64,000 bases of DNA from contig NC_063452.1 in NCBI RefSeq assembly GCF_020379485.1, positions 26,728,770 to 26,792,769 of the forward strand, read 5' to 3'. The stretch's first letter is position 1, and each line of letters opens with the position of its first letter. The DNA is from Brassica napus (Eukaryota > Streptophyta > Magnoliopsida > Brassicales > Brassicaceae). Both the position numbers and the translations under genes were made by a program. Positions 11,764 through 23,798 of this stretch are shown here, piece by piece. The notes beneath the pieces were generated by a model. It saw nothing but the letters and a program-made list of their open reading frames with translations. It was not told where the DNA came from and searched no databases.

Positions 11764-13025
11764 CTAGATCCTCGTAGCGCGGATATGAATTTTCAATTTT
11801 TAATTAATATTTTATTAAATGATGTATTTATAAAATTCATTCATATTATATTTATTAAGTAAATTTTTTTTTTTTGCATCTTAAACTATCTATTTTTTTA
11901 CGAATGTGTGATATCATATAAAAAAATATAATAAAATGAGTATACATAGTTAATTAGATAATTGTAAAAACATAAATTTTTTTTTCGTTTGCGATATCAT
12001 ATAAATAATGATCCGTCCAGTTAACAAAAATAATGATTTTTTTTATGTGTAATTTTTTTTTATTTTGACCATTTCCTTAAAACTATATTAAATTTTACAT
12101 ATTTTAATTAGAATATTTTTAATATCTTTACCTTTTTATTTGAAATGCAACTCAATATTTTTTTTAAAATTATAACAAAATATTTAAAAAATATTTTTAG
12201 AATTTGTTTGAAAAATATGAAAATTACATTTTAAATTAAAATTATCCCAAAATATGATAAGTTTTGATGTAAACGAAAACTCAAATTATGTCAAAAATAA
12301 TTATATTCAATGATAATAACAATTTAAATTGATTATTTTTTAAAAAATACATTTACAAAAATATTGTTTGAAAGAAAATTCATTTCTCTTTCAAATATAA
12401 AATAAAAATATTATAATTAAATAATAAAAAATATAAATAAAAACCATAAATTTAGCAAATGACAATTGAGTTATATTATGCTAAAATTTTATTTCTAACA
12501 ATTTAGCAAATGACAAATGAGTTATGAGCAAATAATACCATATAATTTTTAAAAACATAGTCATTCTTAAATATTTTTTGAATAAATAAATATTTTTTAA
12601 TTTAATCAACTAAAAATAATATTCGTACAATTATGTGAGTCAAATTCTAGTTTTATTGATACATGTTATATATTAATGATGTATGTTTTAGGTAACATTT
12701 TAATGATGCACGTTTTTTTAAATCTCCATTATTAAAATTATGCACGTAAGGATAACTCATGAGTTTTTTTTTGTTGATTAAATGACATTATGTCCAAATT
12801 TATTTAAGGATATTTCATTAAGGTAACTTTAAAAGACAAACAATAAAATTGGAAGTTTAAATTCATTTAAACATATTTCATTGATGTAACTAAAAAAACA
12901 ACTAATAAATTAGGCAGTTTTATTCGGTTTAGGATATTTTATAAATGCAACTGAAAAAGACAAGCAAAAAAATAGAGAGTTTAGTTTAATTAATAAATTA
13001 AGAACATATTCAAATGGGTATATGG
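11764..13025 (-). mobile_element. Helitron-like nonautonomous element, copy 1
   Basis: AT-rich non-coding block of about 1.26 kb. Read on the minus strand it ends ...GGATCTAG followed by T, the CTRR-type 3' end of plant Helitrons, with a GC-rich segment (ATCCGCGCTACGAGG) just upstream. It is homologous in inverted orientation to 23799-24985 along nearly its whole length; shared stretches include TGTGATATCATAT, TTTGAAAGAAAATTCATTT and AAATGACATTATGTCC. Its 5' end near 13025 lacks the first ~25 bases seen in the other copy. There is no coding capacity. Confidence 0.65.
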
Positions 13026-13879
13026 TATACATATGCAAGACTGCAACATTCACTACAGTTTTGAATTGTCAAGTTAAAACCATTCTCAAATTCATATTCT
13101 CATAAGATTCCTGCCAAGGTTTTTTGGTTTTTTACAGTGACCTTGCCCTCTAATTTACTAATGCTTTGCAAACGTGATAAACTTCTCATGAATTAAGTAA
13201 CGAAGCTGAATCAACACTTGAAAAAGCGATATAAGAAACTTTTAGCGGAAAAAGAAAACTGAAAGACGCTTAAAATAAAAGGTTTTTCACACAAGCATAA
13301 TATGTGCATAAAGAGCAAGAAACAAGAGCTTGTTCAAAGTGAACTTGAGACTAAAATGCACGAGCCAATAATCTGTACACGATCAGCAAAAATGGTGCAG
13401 TGTTGAAGCTTACTACCGTCACTTTTAAGCTCCTGAATATGGTAAAATCTTATAACAACCCTGCAATATGACATAATCATCAGTTAGTTGTCTGGTCTTC
13501 AGAAATAATCAGTAACTTTATCTTTCATCAGACCCAATGAAGATACATAGATTCATACTTACCTTAGCAAACCCACAAAGGCCAAGGTCAACTAATCCAC
13601 ATTCAACTCCAACCACCGTGGGGAAAAAACAGTAATCTGGTGCGGCGCCACGGTAACAAGAGAGTAAAAGACTATGCTGCTGCTAAAGACAAATGAAGAC
13701 ACAAGAGAACCTTGCTTCAAGTAGATAAGTTACCGTCTGAATTCAAGTTCCCAAAATATGGTAATCTTCAACAATCTAAGAACCCTGTAAATATGATTGA
13801 ACCAATCGTGTTAATAGATGTACTTAAAAATAATCAGTAACATTATACGATAAGATTAGATTCATACCCAAGATCTGCT
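13026..13879 (-). other. 3' flank/UTR of callose synthase with a diverged local duplication
   Basis: No ORF is seen. Two related segments occur about 300 bases apart. One at about 13430-13570 has GAATATGGTAAAATCTTA, AACCCTGCAATATGA, AAATAATCAGTAAC and AGATTCATAC. The other at about 13750-13870 has AAATATGGTAATCTTCA, AACCCTGTAAATATGA, AAATAATCAGTAAC and AGATTCATAC in the same order. Both read as 3' UTR or downstream sequence of the minus-strand gene. Confidence 0.5.
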
Positions 13880-16800
13880 TCAAGCGGATTTTTTGCCAGC
13901 TAGAATGATAGAAATTTGCAACCCTCTGCTAAAGGCTTCATTAAACAAAATCCGAGTTTGCATATTCTGAAAACCAGGCAACCAAGAAAGCAATGCAACT
14001 GGAGCCATTACTATCAACCCAAAGCACAAGTCGTAGAGGCGAGCAACGGAGATTACTGTGTCCCAAACCACCGTTGATATCAGAAACGGTCTCAGTACTT
14101 GCGCTATGGAGATCAATCCCCACCCCGTGGGTATAAAAGCCAAGAGACTTATCAACAGATCAACAACTGTAAGTTTAGTGAACTGTAGCATCAGCACGAC
14201 CACAAGAACCGTGAGCCATATTACTAAGAACTGGATGAATCTGTATTTAATATGCTCCTTCACAGAGAATCTTTTCTGAGAGTAGATTGTTGTGATGTAT
14301 ATCGCAGCGATCCCGATGATGCATCCCCAAGAAACCAAGTATACACCAATGCTGGTCTGACCATCCGCAATGCGAAGATGGTACACAATGCTATACTGGA
14401 AAAAGAAGAACCGAAGATCAAGTAAAATCTCTAGCAGTTTTCCCCACACTCCAGTTGTTTTCAGATGATCTTGTTCCTCGTTCCACCAAGTGAACCAACT
14501 CTGATCTGCTTTGGTGAACAACCCGCCTCTGGACCAAAGCCAACTCATGAAATCGTCGAAATCATAAACTGTTTTGAGCCAATCAAAACCAGATGGGTTA
14601 AACAGAAAGGGAGAAATGATCCAGGATGTGATAAGGAACCAGCTCGAAATCGTCATTAGTATGTAGACGAGAGAACTCTTAGCCAAGGGGCTATAAGCCG
14701 CATATACCAGCAAGATAATCGCCAGCTCAATCGCCTTGATGAAGTGAGTTCGAGCATACAATCTGTAGTTCTCAGCGAATTTCTTATGCTCCACCACAAA
14801 GCCTCTTCCAGTGGCACGATACTTGGCTCCACCGTGGAGTATAGTCCGACCAAAGTAATGACTTCGAGTTCCCAAGGAAAACGTGTAGAAAAAGGATGCG
14901 AGTTGTAGCTGCATTGTTATGAAGTCCCAAATTGCTGGAAGAAACCCACGCTCCAGGGAGTTTTCAAGAATCATAGGAAGTGCAGTGAAAAGTCCTAGCT
15001 GGATAACAAATTGCTGATTCAAGATTGCACCAAGAGCTTCATTGCTGCTACTCCTATCCTTTGCTATTTTCTCAACACCACTCAGTGCTAGATAAAGCCG
15101 ACCCCACAAGAATGCATAAACAGTGAATACGATCAGCATTGTGTTGAAGTAGTAGCCAACCGTTGTGTAGAAGAAAGACAACATTCTGAAAAAATCTAGC
15201 CTGTGACCCAGTCTGTAAACGTCTCTGCTTAAAGCTTGCTCACCATTACCACTTGCTACTTTTGCTTCAAACATAGATATCTGATTCAAACCAACATCTC
15301 TTCCTTTGCCTACCTGAATGTATTCATGATGAGTCACGTTCCCACCTCTTAAAGTGCAATTGAATCCAGCAAATATATCCTCGCTTATATTTATCACTCT
15401 TGAGGCCTTGCTAATTCCACCACGGGGGATGAACCAAAACCGATCAAATACATCAGGATGACCATAGTGCATCCTCACCTTCAGTGGGTTGGCAAGCACA
15501 CGCTGTCCTAAGGTTACAAAACTCGTTTCTTGAGAAGACATGAACCACGCGAGTGAAGAAACCGAACCAGTGAAAACTTTCTCACGGACTCCAAGAATAG
15601 TGGGCTTCCTAATGCCATAGTTTTTCTTGAAAGATTCCAACAAATTCCTCATCTTAAGTGCCTCCTCAAAATGGTTATCTTGATTCATATCAATTGTCTG
15701 AATCGCATCACCCCGTGTAAAGATTATAGCATGGTTTTGGTTTTCCGGTTTGCCCTCACCAAGCTTCAAGGGGCCTGGCAGTCTGATTCGATAGATCTCT
15801 ACCTCTCTCTGAAGTCGTTGATCAAATTTCACAAGAACCGAATAGTACTCGACGTTACCCAATCCTAAGTTCACCTCATCAACATATGCAATTCGAAGGG
15901 CCTCATGACTTTTCATCAGGAACAGAATCTCCTCAGCCCTATGGTCTCCTTTTGCTTTATGCTGTCCATAAACTTGGCATGCCACAACATATGTGAATTT
16001 CATCATAGCACTACCGGACTCAGACCCTTTATACAAATGGCTTATACCACTAACCATTCGGCTAATTTCCTGAGAAGCTGTTGGTTGCAGTGTGTTATCC
16101 CCACCATCGCTTGTGTAGTAAGAACGGGGTGGCTCAGGGGCAATCTGAGTTCCCATACTGATGTCCATTTCAGAAGCCGAATCAAGAAAGGCAAGCTTCT
16201 TCAAGGCACTATAATAATACATCATCCCTCGCACTGTTCTAGACAATGTCTGTCCCCTATATGAAGCCCAGAGGCGAAGATCCCTAACCTTCTGTGACCA
16301 AATATCGTTCTCGTTCTCCACTCCCTCTCTACGCATCCGCTCCACAAAATTGACCCATTCATCTTCATATATTTTTTGAAGGTAGAACAGGGTCGAAATC
16401 CCATCCTCATTCTCAGCTCGGAGCATCTCTTGTCGATACATTACTTCCTCGTCATAGTAAGGAGTCAACACACTAAAAGCCAACATTTTTTCTACACTTG
16501 GAGCCTGGGGCATGTTCATAAAGAGAGAGTTGCTGAAGAAAGCAAGACGCTCCCTGGCCTCAAGATTCTTGGGCACATTATGCATTGGATCTCTAGAAGT
16601 GAGAATTGTATGTACCCGCCTTATCTGCCTATAAAAGACAACATCACCAGGAGGAGGGAGATTTATGGCATTGACAAACAGCAACTCGGTATCTGCATTC
16701 AAACTAACGGGCGCCAAACCAAGCTGCCTTAACTGCTGAGTGCTCCTCCTAATTCTTGGAAATTCCCATGCGCAGAGTTCATACAGGGCTTGCAGTATAT

Positions 16801-19266
16801 TCACAATCCTGAATACTTTCTTATCTGGGTCCATCAGACGCTCAAGAAGTGATATTAGCTTCTCATGAATCCGGAGTAGTACTGTCAGCTTATATACCTC
16901 GGTGACCTTCTCGATTTCCACATTTTCATCGATTTCGTTCAACAACCTGTTCACTATGGACTCTTCCTCTGTGCCATTTTTAATAATTTTACGAATCACA
17001 AATTTGATGCTATCAAAGGCTTCTATAACAGCACAACGCCTGTACTCGCTGCTACAGATTTTCGACCAAAGCCAGCGATCAGGAGCATCACAGAGCTCGT
17101 TTGCCTGGCTTAGCGCAAGTAGGAGCTCATTGCAAAGGAGGAAACACGGCCAACGAATAACCTGAATATTCCAACAATTAGGCGGCAACTCAAGGAGCTC
17201 AACCTCCCTGTCACTGATAAGGTCTTCCTCTCTAAACGTTAGGATGATCTCATTCCACAACAATGCAAACCAAGTCGCTTCAACCTGACTAGATTCGATC
17301 TTGTTGAAAGGCTGACCAATTCCATAACGCAACTTCAGACGGTGAATAGCGTCACGAACCTTCTTAAGAACTGTTGCTTTAGGACCCAAAAGATGCTCTT
17401 CAGGTTTAAGGTTAAACTGCATAGCACTTGAAAAGAACTGAAACCTGAGTCTCAACTGATCAATGTTCCGGATCTCCCCCAAGTGAGAAAACAGACCAAT
17501 TGTTGCACCTACAAGCGATGAGTAGATCGAGTACCAGATTTGCAAATCCATCAGGTAAACCAATATAACAGGGAGCCACAGCATCACTACCGCTATCCTG
17601 TGAGTGCTTCCAAAAAACTCGTGCCAATTGTACGGCGCATTTTTCAAGTTGAGGAGCGCCCTGGTCGGTTTAATTAGAGGCCTGATTTGTAAGAAGTAAC
17701 TGAATATGAATTTAGTGGCCAATACAACAATCCAAAAGATTGAATACTTGACATTGTCCACCAGACCTTCCCTCAACCCACGACCAACAAAACTCTTGCT
17801 ATAGAACCACCAGGTGAAAAAGTACACAATTCCAAGATTCAGCTCTTCAATCCAGTTCCTTATGCAAGGCACAATAAAGAGCACAAGAGCCAACATCTCA
17901 GGAATAACATACACGAATACTACCTTGAGAAACACGATAATCCTGTCGTATGCAGCTCGAGACCAACGACCATCCTTATTTTTCTGGCTCCAAATCCTTG
18001 CGTAGAAGACCGAAAACAAAACCGTCCATGTCACAGCCACCACGAACTTCAAAATCAGTCTGACGAAAAGCCAGAACGTTTCTCTGCCGACCAAACTATA
18101 CTGAGTGCTAGCGTCAAGCACAGACTGGAGCAACCTCAATCCCGCCCAGGAGATGAAAATAGTCAGCAACGCAACCTGAAATCAGAAGAACAGTTAATGT
18201 CTTGTATACTAACACATCACAATTTAGATCAAAAACAAAGGAAAGGCTTTGATACCGCCACATCCTTGTCTTGCCATGGATACTGAACCCTACTCGTAGC
18301 AACAATAATAGCAGCTTGCAAGTAGAGAAGCAACAAGATCCATAACCGGTCAAAACTTCTGAACACATTCCAGAACGACCTCTGCTCCACAAACCCTGTC
18401 TTCCCCACTCTACTGCTCTTTGGCGTGGTGTCAAAGAAGTTGCTGGTACAGTCAAGAGGCCATTTAAGGCTCTTCAAGGCTCTCTTTCTCCAGAAATACT
18501 CGTTAATGTCATCGTAATTTCTCCAGGCCGAGTGTGGCTTCGTCCCGTTGTTACTACTCTCAACCTCCGTCTTAACCGTCCTGTAAATCGGCATAACCAC
18601 ACTCTTCAGATAAGCACAATCGCCGGAGAAAGAAGGCCAATAAGGCATCCCCGTCATGTCATCAAACTCTCCCCCCAAAACTTTGTTAAGCTCCATCGCC
18701 ATGTGGTGGAAGATGTAACAGATACACTCCGGCATAAACCTGAGATTAGCAGACTCTCCCCAAATCAATAGATACAGAGCAACGTAAAGCAGCTCTCTCC
18801 GGAGATTCAAAACGACGTTGGTCTGATGACGGCTATGAGCTGGGGAGGTGACGTGGCACCTCACTCCGAGGAACGAGCACCAATTGGTGTAGTTGCGGAG
18901 GAGCTTCTTCCGGAAACGACGGAGAACCGTCGGATCGAGGCCGTCGGGATGAAGCGGCGGCGGCTGGAGACGCATTTGGGAGTTAGCCAAGTGGAGGACG
19001 AGATTCTCTCGCTGGTTCCGAACATTGTCGAGCTGGAAACCGAAGAGGAGACCTAGCCAGTCCATCAAGTCCATGCGTGGCGTGAAATCGACGAACGGAG
19101 GTTTCGGGAGGTCTCCGACTACCTTAAGCGCCGCCGCCGCCGCTCTAACCTCCGGGTAACGCAGCGACGGGTGTTCCGTTAAGAAATCGTGGATCGGGAT
19201 GATGTTGTACACCTCCTGCGACGGCGCGTGCGCGGTGGCCGGAGATGGCCGGGGTCTCATACTCAT
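13880..19266 (-). CDS. GSL1: Callose synthase (1,3-beta-glucan synthase), CALS11/GSL1-like, 1768 aa
   Basis: Two exons, 19266-18256 and 18175-13880, join in frame across an 80-base GTATCA...TTTCAG intron. They give 337 + 1431 codons, exactly the 1768 aa I recall for Arabidopsis CALS11. The enzyme is a plasma-membrane, UDP-glucose-dependent synthase making 1,3-beta-glucan; GSL1 and GSL5 are known for pollen callose. Visible parts are a cytosolic N-terminus, the FKS1-type first domain (LLIWGESANLRFMPE, near residue 170), an N-terminal membrane cluster from exon 1 into exon 2, a large cytosolic loop, and the glucan-synthase domain. That domain contains RATGRGFVVEHKKF (near 1450) and is followed by the C-terminal membrane cluster. 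The two-exon structure is typical of the GSL1/GSL5 clade, while most other callose synthases have dozens of exons. No stops or frameshifts; presumably functional. Confidence 0.95.
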
Positions 19267-20269
19267 CGTCGGATTAAAACGGTTACTTCACTTGGAATCT
19301 TTTCAAAATAATTTCATCTTTTTTTCTTTAAGTTTTCAAAGACAGTGACGAAACGAAACTGTGCGTGGAGATAATGGTGTTACTAAAAATAAAGTAGTGG
19401 AGAAGATAAGGACGTGTGTCGCGTCGTACAATAATACATGCGCCTTTAAATAACGATCGTTCGATTTCTCTTTCGGATGTAATTGTACGGTGGATATGAG
19501 ATAGGGTGAGCGTCTACGAAGTGGAGACGTGTAGGGTTAGTGAAGTGGTGAAACACGTGCGACTACGCGCGTGTCAGAAGCTCCAGACAAATCACTGAGA
19601 TCGATAGAGAAACAAGCCAAAAACGCATTATATACCCGTTATTCGATGCTCGCTCGTGGATCAAAACGACACCGCATTTACGAGGACTAAGACAGACTGG
19701 TAAAGGCATTACTAGCGAAGGTGCTCAAGTCTAATGAGGTATTAATGAAAGTGATGCCACTTTCGCGTTGGTATCTCTCCTTTTAATCTTTAAAAGAAAG
19801 TTAAGAACGTATTGAGTAAAAACTCTTTTGCTAAACTCACGAGGGAATAACGTCTAGAATATCACAGTCAAAGAAGAAAGCGTTTGGTAAGTAGCACGTT
19901 CTTTGTTGGATTCTGATCCCTAAAGAAAGAGAAACTTTTAGGCATCAGTCGAATCTTGTTGTCGTTCAATTTGTCATTTTTTGTATAGTAGTCTTTTAAA
20001 ACATTATAAGATGTCAAGACCATAACTTTATGCTCTTCCCTTTTCTGTGCACCAACTTTATGCTCTGCCCAAAGATGAAAAAAAAACATTTATTTTGCCT
20101 AGCTATCTGGCATACATAAACATTAATTAGTAAATTAAAGAATCTTCATTTAAAGGTTTTCAAGAAACGGGTCCAAATGTTAGCAAAAAAGAAAAAAAAA
20201 AAAGAAACGGGTCAAAATCGTTCTATATAACCAGCTTCCAGATTGTTCAAAAAAAAAAAAATAATAACC
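19267..20269 (-). promoter_or_regulatory. Upstream region of callose synthase
   Basis: About 1 kb without a credible gene. The first 450 bases upstream of the start are GC-richer than the rest, with several CACGTG/ACGTGT-like cores (GAAACACGTGCGAC at about 19550, ACGTGTAGGG at about 19530) that could bind bZIP or bHLH factors. The binding idea is inferred from motif shape only. Confidence 0.35.
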
Positions 20270-20770
20270 AGCTACCAGATCTTCTATTGACTTTTAAAAG
20301 ATAAATCCCAGAAAAACCAAATCCACATAATTTCCAAAAATGTTCAATCCATAATCTATCTGATCTAAATTTACGGATTATATCGTAGAATCACCGTAGC
20401 TTATGAAGTGTTACTGATTTATATGTTTTGATTGATTTAGAAATCCAAATAGTATTTATAAATCCAAGTAAAATATGTAAATCCGGAAGTTTTCCCTCAA
20501 ATTTGACTATTTGTATTTTTAACTAAAAAATCCAAACAAATCCATTCAAATCCATTATAAAATCAAATATATTAGTAAATCCGTACGATTGAATAACACT
20601 TGATTTGATACAGAATTTATGAATCATTAAACCAATAACACATGATTTTAATACAGATTTGAAAATCATAGAACCAATAACACTAAATTTGGTTCGGATT
20701 TTCAAATCCATTAAAATACAACAACCAATAACCCCTACTTAGTCCTTAAGGTTTAAAGGTTTCTACACCT
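20270..20770. repeat. Probable MITE-like repeat with AATCCA/ACCAATAACAC units
   Basis: AT-rich non-coding stretch in which AAATCCA recurs many times and ACCAATAACA/CC occurs three times at roughly 60-base intervals (about 20635, 20680, 20725). The composition resembles Brassicaceae MITEs, but clear termini could not be fixed. Confidence 0.35.
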
Positions 20771-21600
20771 AAGTATAGGGTACGAATCTCATACTATACA
20801 ATTTTTTGCAGATTGCATACTATAGGAGGTCCATATTTCAGTTCCCGGAAAAATTGATTTATTAAACAATTATGCAGACTACGAAAGACGGAAGAAATGT
20901 TTACAAGAGATCTTCAACATGGTGCAAGTAAGTATGGTCAGGCATGAATCTTCATAGGACTACTCAGGTGATGCAATTAAACGTAGATCCTTATAAGGTA
21001 TGTAGTATTGTCGGTTGTCGAATCATCTATATAATATTTCTCATAATTGTAATATCATAATAAATCAGCGTTAAAAAATTACAAATTATATTATCAATAA
21101 GACTTGTTACAAAAAAAAAATTATCAATAAGACCACAAATATAATATTTATATAAGAACATTGCACATATTTTTAATTAATTTTATGTTTAAAAATATTA
21201 TCAAAAAAATCTAATTTTATTTGATACCACTTCAAATTTACCTTGAAAATCATCATTTTAATATATTAAAAGATCATATATATATATATATATATATTGA
21301 ATAAAATAAAATTATAAATATAAATTATTTTATTATTTCTAAATAATTTATTAAAATTTAGTTTGCGTAACTTTTGATAACTTTTTTGTTCTTAATTTTT
21401 ACAAATTTGATAAAGTAAAATAAACAAATTGATGATACTGCATCGTAAAATATATTATCCATATCTGTTTCGTAGTTGAAGAAAAAATTGAACGGAGTAG
21501 ATTCAAGGAAAACTGACCCAAATTTCCTATGTCCAGAAAACAAACATCACTCTATAATTTCCTAAGCTTTAGCTGGATATATTAATCGTCCACTTGGAAT
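20771..21600. other. AT-rich intergenic DNA with a TA microsatellite
   Basis: No gene is visible. A perfect TA run lies at about 21275-21298. The remainder is low-complexity A/T sequence. Confidence 0.6.
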
Positions 21601-21612
21601 GTAGAAATTTTC

Positions 21613-21900
21613 TATGATAGTCATTTTTAAGTTTTTGTCATAAAAATAATATCCAAAGAAAAAAATGACCAAAAAATTTTTTATTAAAGGGTAAAAATAC
21701 ATTTTTATCTTAGGATTAACTAATCTATACTTAAGATTTAGAATTAAAGGTTGGGGTTTTGGAGATATGGTTTCAAATTTTAAAAAATGAAAAATAAATA
21801 TTAAAAAATTTAAAATAAAAATAAGCTATTTTGGTCATTTTCTTTTTAAAAAGTTATTTTTGTGATAAAAACTTAAAAATGACTATACGAAAGAATTGCC
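21613..21900. mobile_element. MITE-like element with ~25-bp inverted ends
   Basis: Left end GATAGTCATTTTTAAGTTTT and right end AAAACTTAAAAATGACTATA are inverse copies. The interior holds AAGGTTGGGGTTTTGG and GCTATTTTGGTCATTTT, also present in the larger repeat at 31150-31590, so both belong to one family. Non-coding. Confidence 0.6.
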
Positions 21901-22218
21901 CCAAAGAATATGGATAACTAACTTTATTGTAACTAGGATATCTTTCATTTTTATATGTTTATACTTTTGATTTCTAGTTTTAGTTTTCTCTACTTCTTGG
22001 GTTTAGTGATCGCAAAAGTTATTTTTTCTGAACCTTCGATTTCGATCTACTCGTGAGTTTGTGATTCTGTATACATTCTGATGAGTAACTTTGCTAAATG
22101 GGTTCTTCGTATCTTTGTTGCTTGTCTTTTAAAAAATATTTGTTGTTGTTTGTTCAAGAAAGGAAAGAGAGCAGTTGATGCTAGTGACAGTAATGTTAGC
22201 AACATGCTGTTCTAAACA

Positions 22219-22564
22219 ATGGTAGCCAAATTACATATAGATAAGGATACTGATGAAAACGTAGGCTCAGTTATTTTAGGACCCTTGGTGGTGATACTTC
22301 TGATAAAGCTTCCGCCAAAAGTGTTTCAAAGGAAGAGAAAGGAAAGCTCTAGTGCATCAAAGCTCAGATGTAACCATAGAAGAGATCATTGGTGTTCAAG
22401 TGATTAACGAAGAAAGGTTGTATGATTCACATGTAGTTGTTTTTGATGCAATGGTTCAAACTGAAAAGGAGGAGAATTCAAGTGGAGATGCATCAAATAA
22501 TCTGGTCGAAGTAGTTTCTGAAACGTTAATGACTTCCGTAGTTGTTAAAAAGTCAAAGCAATGA
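22219..22564 (+). other. Weak overlapping ORFs, possible degraded gene or element fragment
   Basis: Two short frames overlap (22219-22407 and 22352-22564). The second encodes about 60 acidic residues (SDVTIEEIIGVQVINEERL) that look more protein-like than chance. I recognise no domain. Splice sites that would connect it to anything were not found. It may be a remnant of a transposon gene. Confidence 0.2.
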
Positions 22565-22954
22565 TTCTAAAGACACGAGGAGCTACTGGAGAAACAAATA
22601 TATTGATACAGTGTGTTGTAAACCTGTCAACTCGCTTAACTTGGATGGCTTTAATTTAGTAACATATATGGCGGTATGTTGTAGATTTATTCTTTTCAGA
22701 CTTAAAAAATCTATGATGTTCAGTGATTATTTCTGAAACACTGAACAGCTTTGTCACCATCTATGTCGTCTCTACGTGGAGTCCGACCTTAATGCACTCT
22801 CCCAAAATGTAGGTGAGCCCTTTTGAGTAGACTTCCCTGACAGTGGCGAATTAAAGCTACTTTGTCTCAGCAGTGATAACCAAGAATTTTTCTATAGTTT
22901 CTTGACTACAATCACATCCTCGATATCCTATTTAGAAAAACTGAAACATAGAGG

Positions 22955-23078
22955 AGAAATCAACCATCAGCACACATGAATATCATGTAAGAGTGAATCA
23001 ACTAAGTAAACATAGAAAGAGAAATCAACCATCAGAACATATGAATAACATGTAAGAGTGAATCAACTAAGTATGTAT
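22955..23078. repeat. Tandem duplication of a ~65-bp unit
   Basis: Two adjacent copies share GAAATCAACCATCAG, then CATATGAAT or CACATGAAT, then CATGTAAGAGTGAATCAA and CTAAGTA. They differ at a few positions. Confidence 0.75.
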
Positions 23079-23144
23079 CCAAGTTTGCTTAGCAGCAGCA
23101 AATGGGAGCGTTCTCTGCAGTGGGAACAATATAATTGATTCAGA

Positions 23145-23570
23145 AATTTCCAAATCGTTCCACGAATACTTCTAAGTTCTCATATAACATCTTCCTTATC
23201 AAGAATTCATCGCAAAGCTTGGTAACATCGGGAATAACTCTGTGGGCCAATTGTCATGCTCACGAGTTTGACGCCAGGCGGAGGCGAACTGTCCATTCTG
23301 TCACCAAATGCGGTACTAGGTGTTGGGCCTTGTCCCCAGCCCAGATAAAGCCCTCCCGGTTGAAGTGGACCGCTGCCTAACCGGACCCAAGGGAATGACC
23401 CACGTAAGTGGAGAACCCCTGGATTATCAAAAAAAAAAAAAAAAAAAAATCTGGAATAACTCTCGTGAGATCTACGGAGATCCAATGGAAAATAATAACA
23501 GGAAGGTCTCGCTCCGCCTCGTACTCGCTCCGCATCGAAAAGCTTGGTAACATCAAGAATAGCTTTCATG
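23145..23570 (-). pseudogene. Unidentified ORF fragment split by a SINE
   Basis: On the minus strand a start at 23567-23569 (MKAILDVTKLFD...) leads to the SINE. Beyond it, frames such as VTKLCDEFLIRKM continue to a stop near 23150. The phrase DVTKLxD occurs on both sides, and the flank AAGCTTGGTAACATC is present at about 23215 and 23540, so a local duplication preceded or accompanied the insertion. No family is recognised. Confidence 0.25.
23242..23452 (+). mobile_element. SINE-like retroposon with poly(A) tail
   Basis: A GC-rich block of about 210 bases ends GGATTATC followed by about 20 A. It is flanked by an 11-base direct duplication, GGAATAACTCT, at 23231-23241 and 23453-23463, the signature of LINE-mediated retroposition. 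The block shares the style of Brassica SINEs (ACCGCTGCCTAACCGGACC). Its 5' head does not show a clean tRNA A/B box, so it may be diverged or truncated. Confidence 0.7.
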
Positions 23571-23798
23571 ATTTTTAAATTATGATTAGTCAGATGATGG
23601 AAGAGGGGAAGAAGATGGAGAAGATGACAGACGGTCAGAGATGACTTAAGATTAAAGTTAGATAGATTTCGATATTATGGTTGGTTTAATTTAAGTATAT
23701 ATTGGTTATCATCTAAGTGTATAGGAATCATGTTTAATATTTAGTCACAACATTGTTCAATAGACCCAAATTTAAAATATGCCAAAGTAACTTTCAAA

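Noticed and set aside
14058..18005. Several plus-strand frames of 60-119 codons in the callose synthase region
   Set aside because: Antisense shadows of a 1.4-kb-codon conserved gene; no domains.
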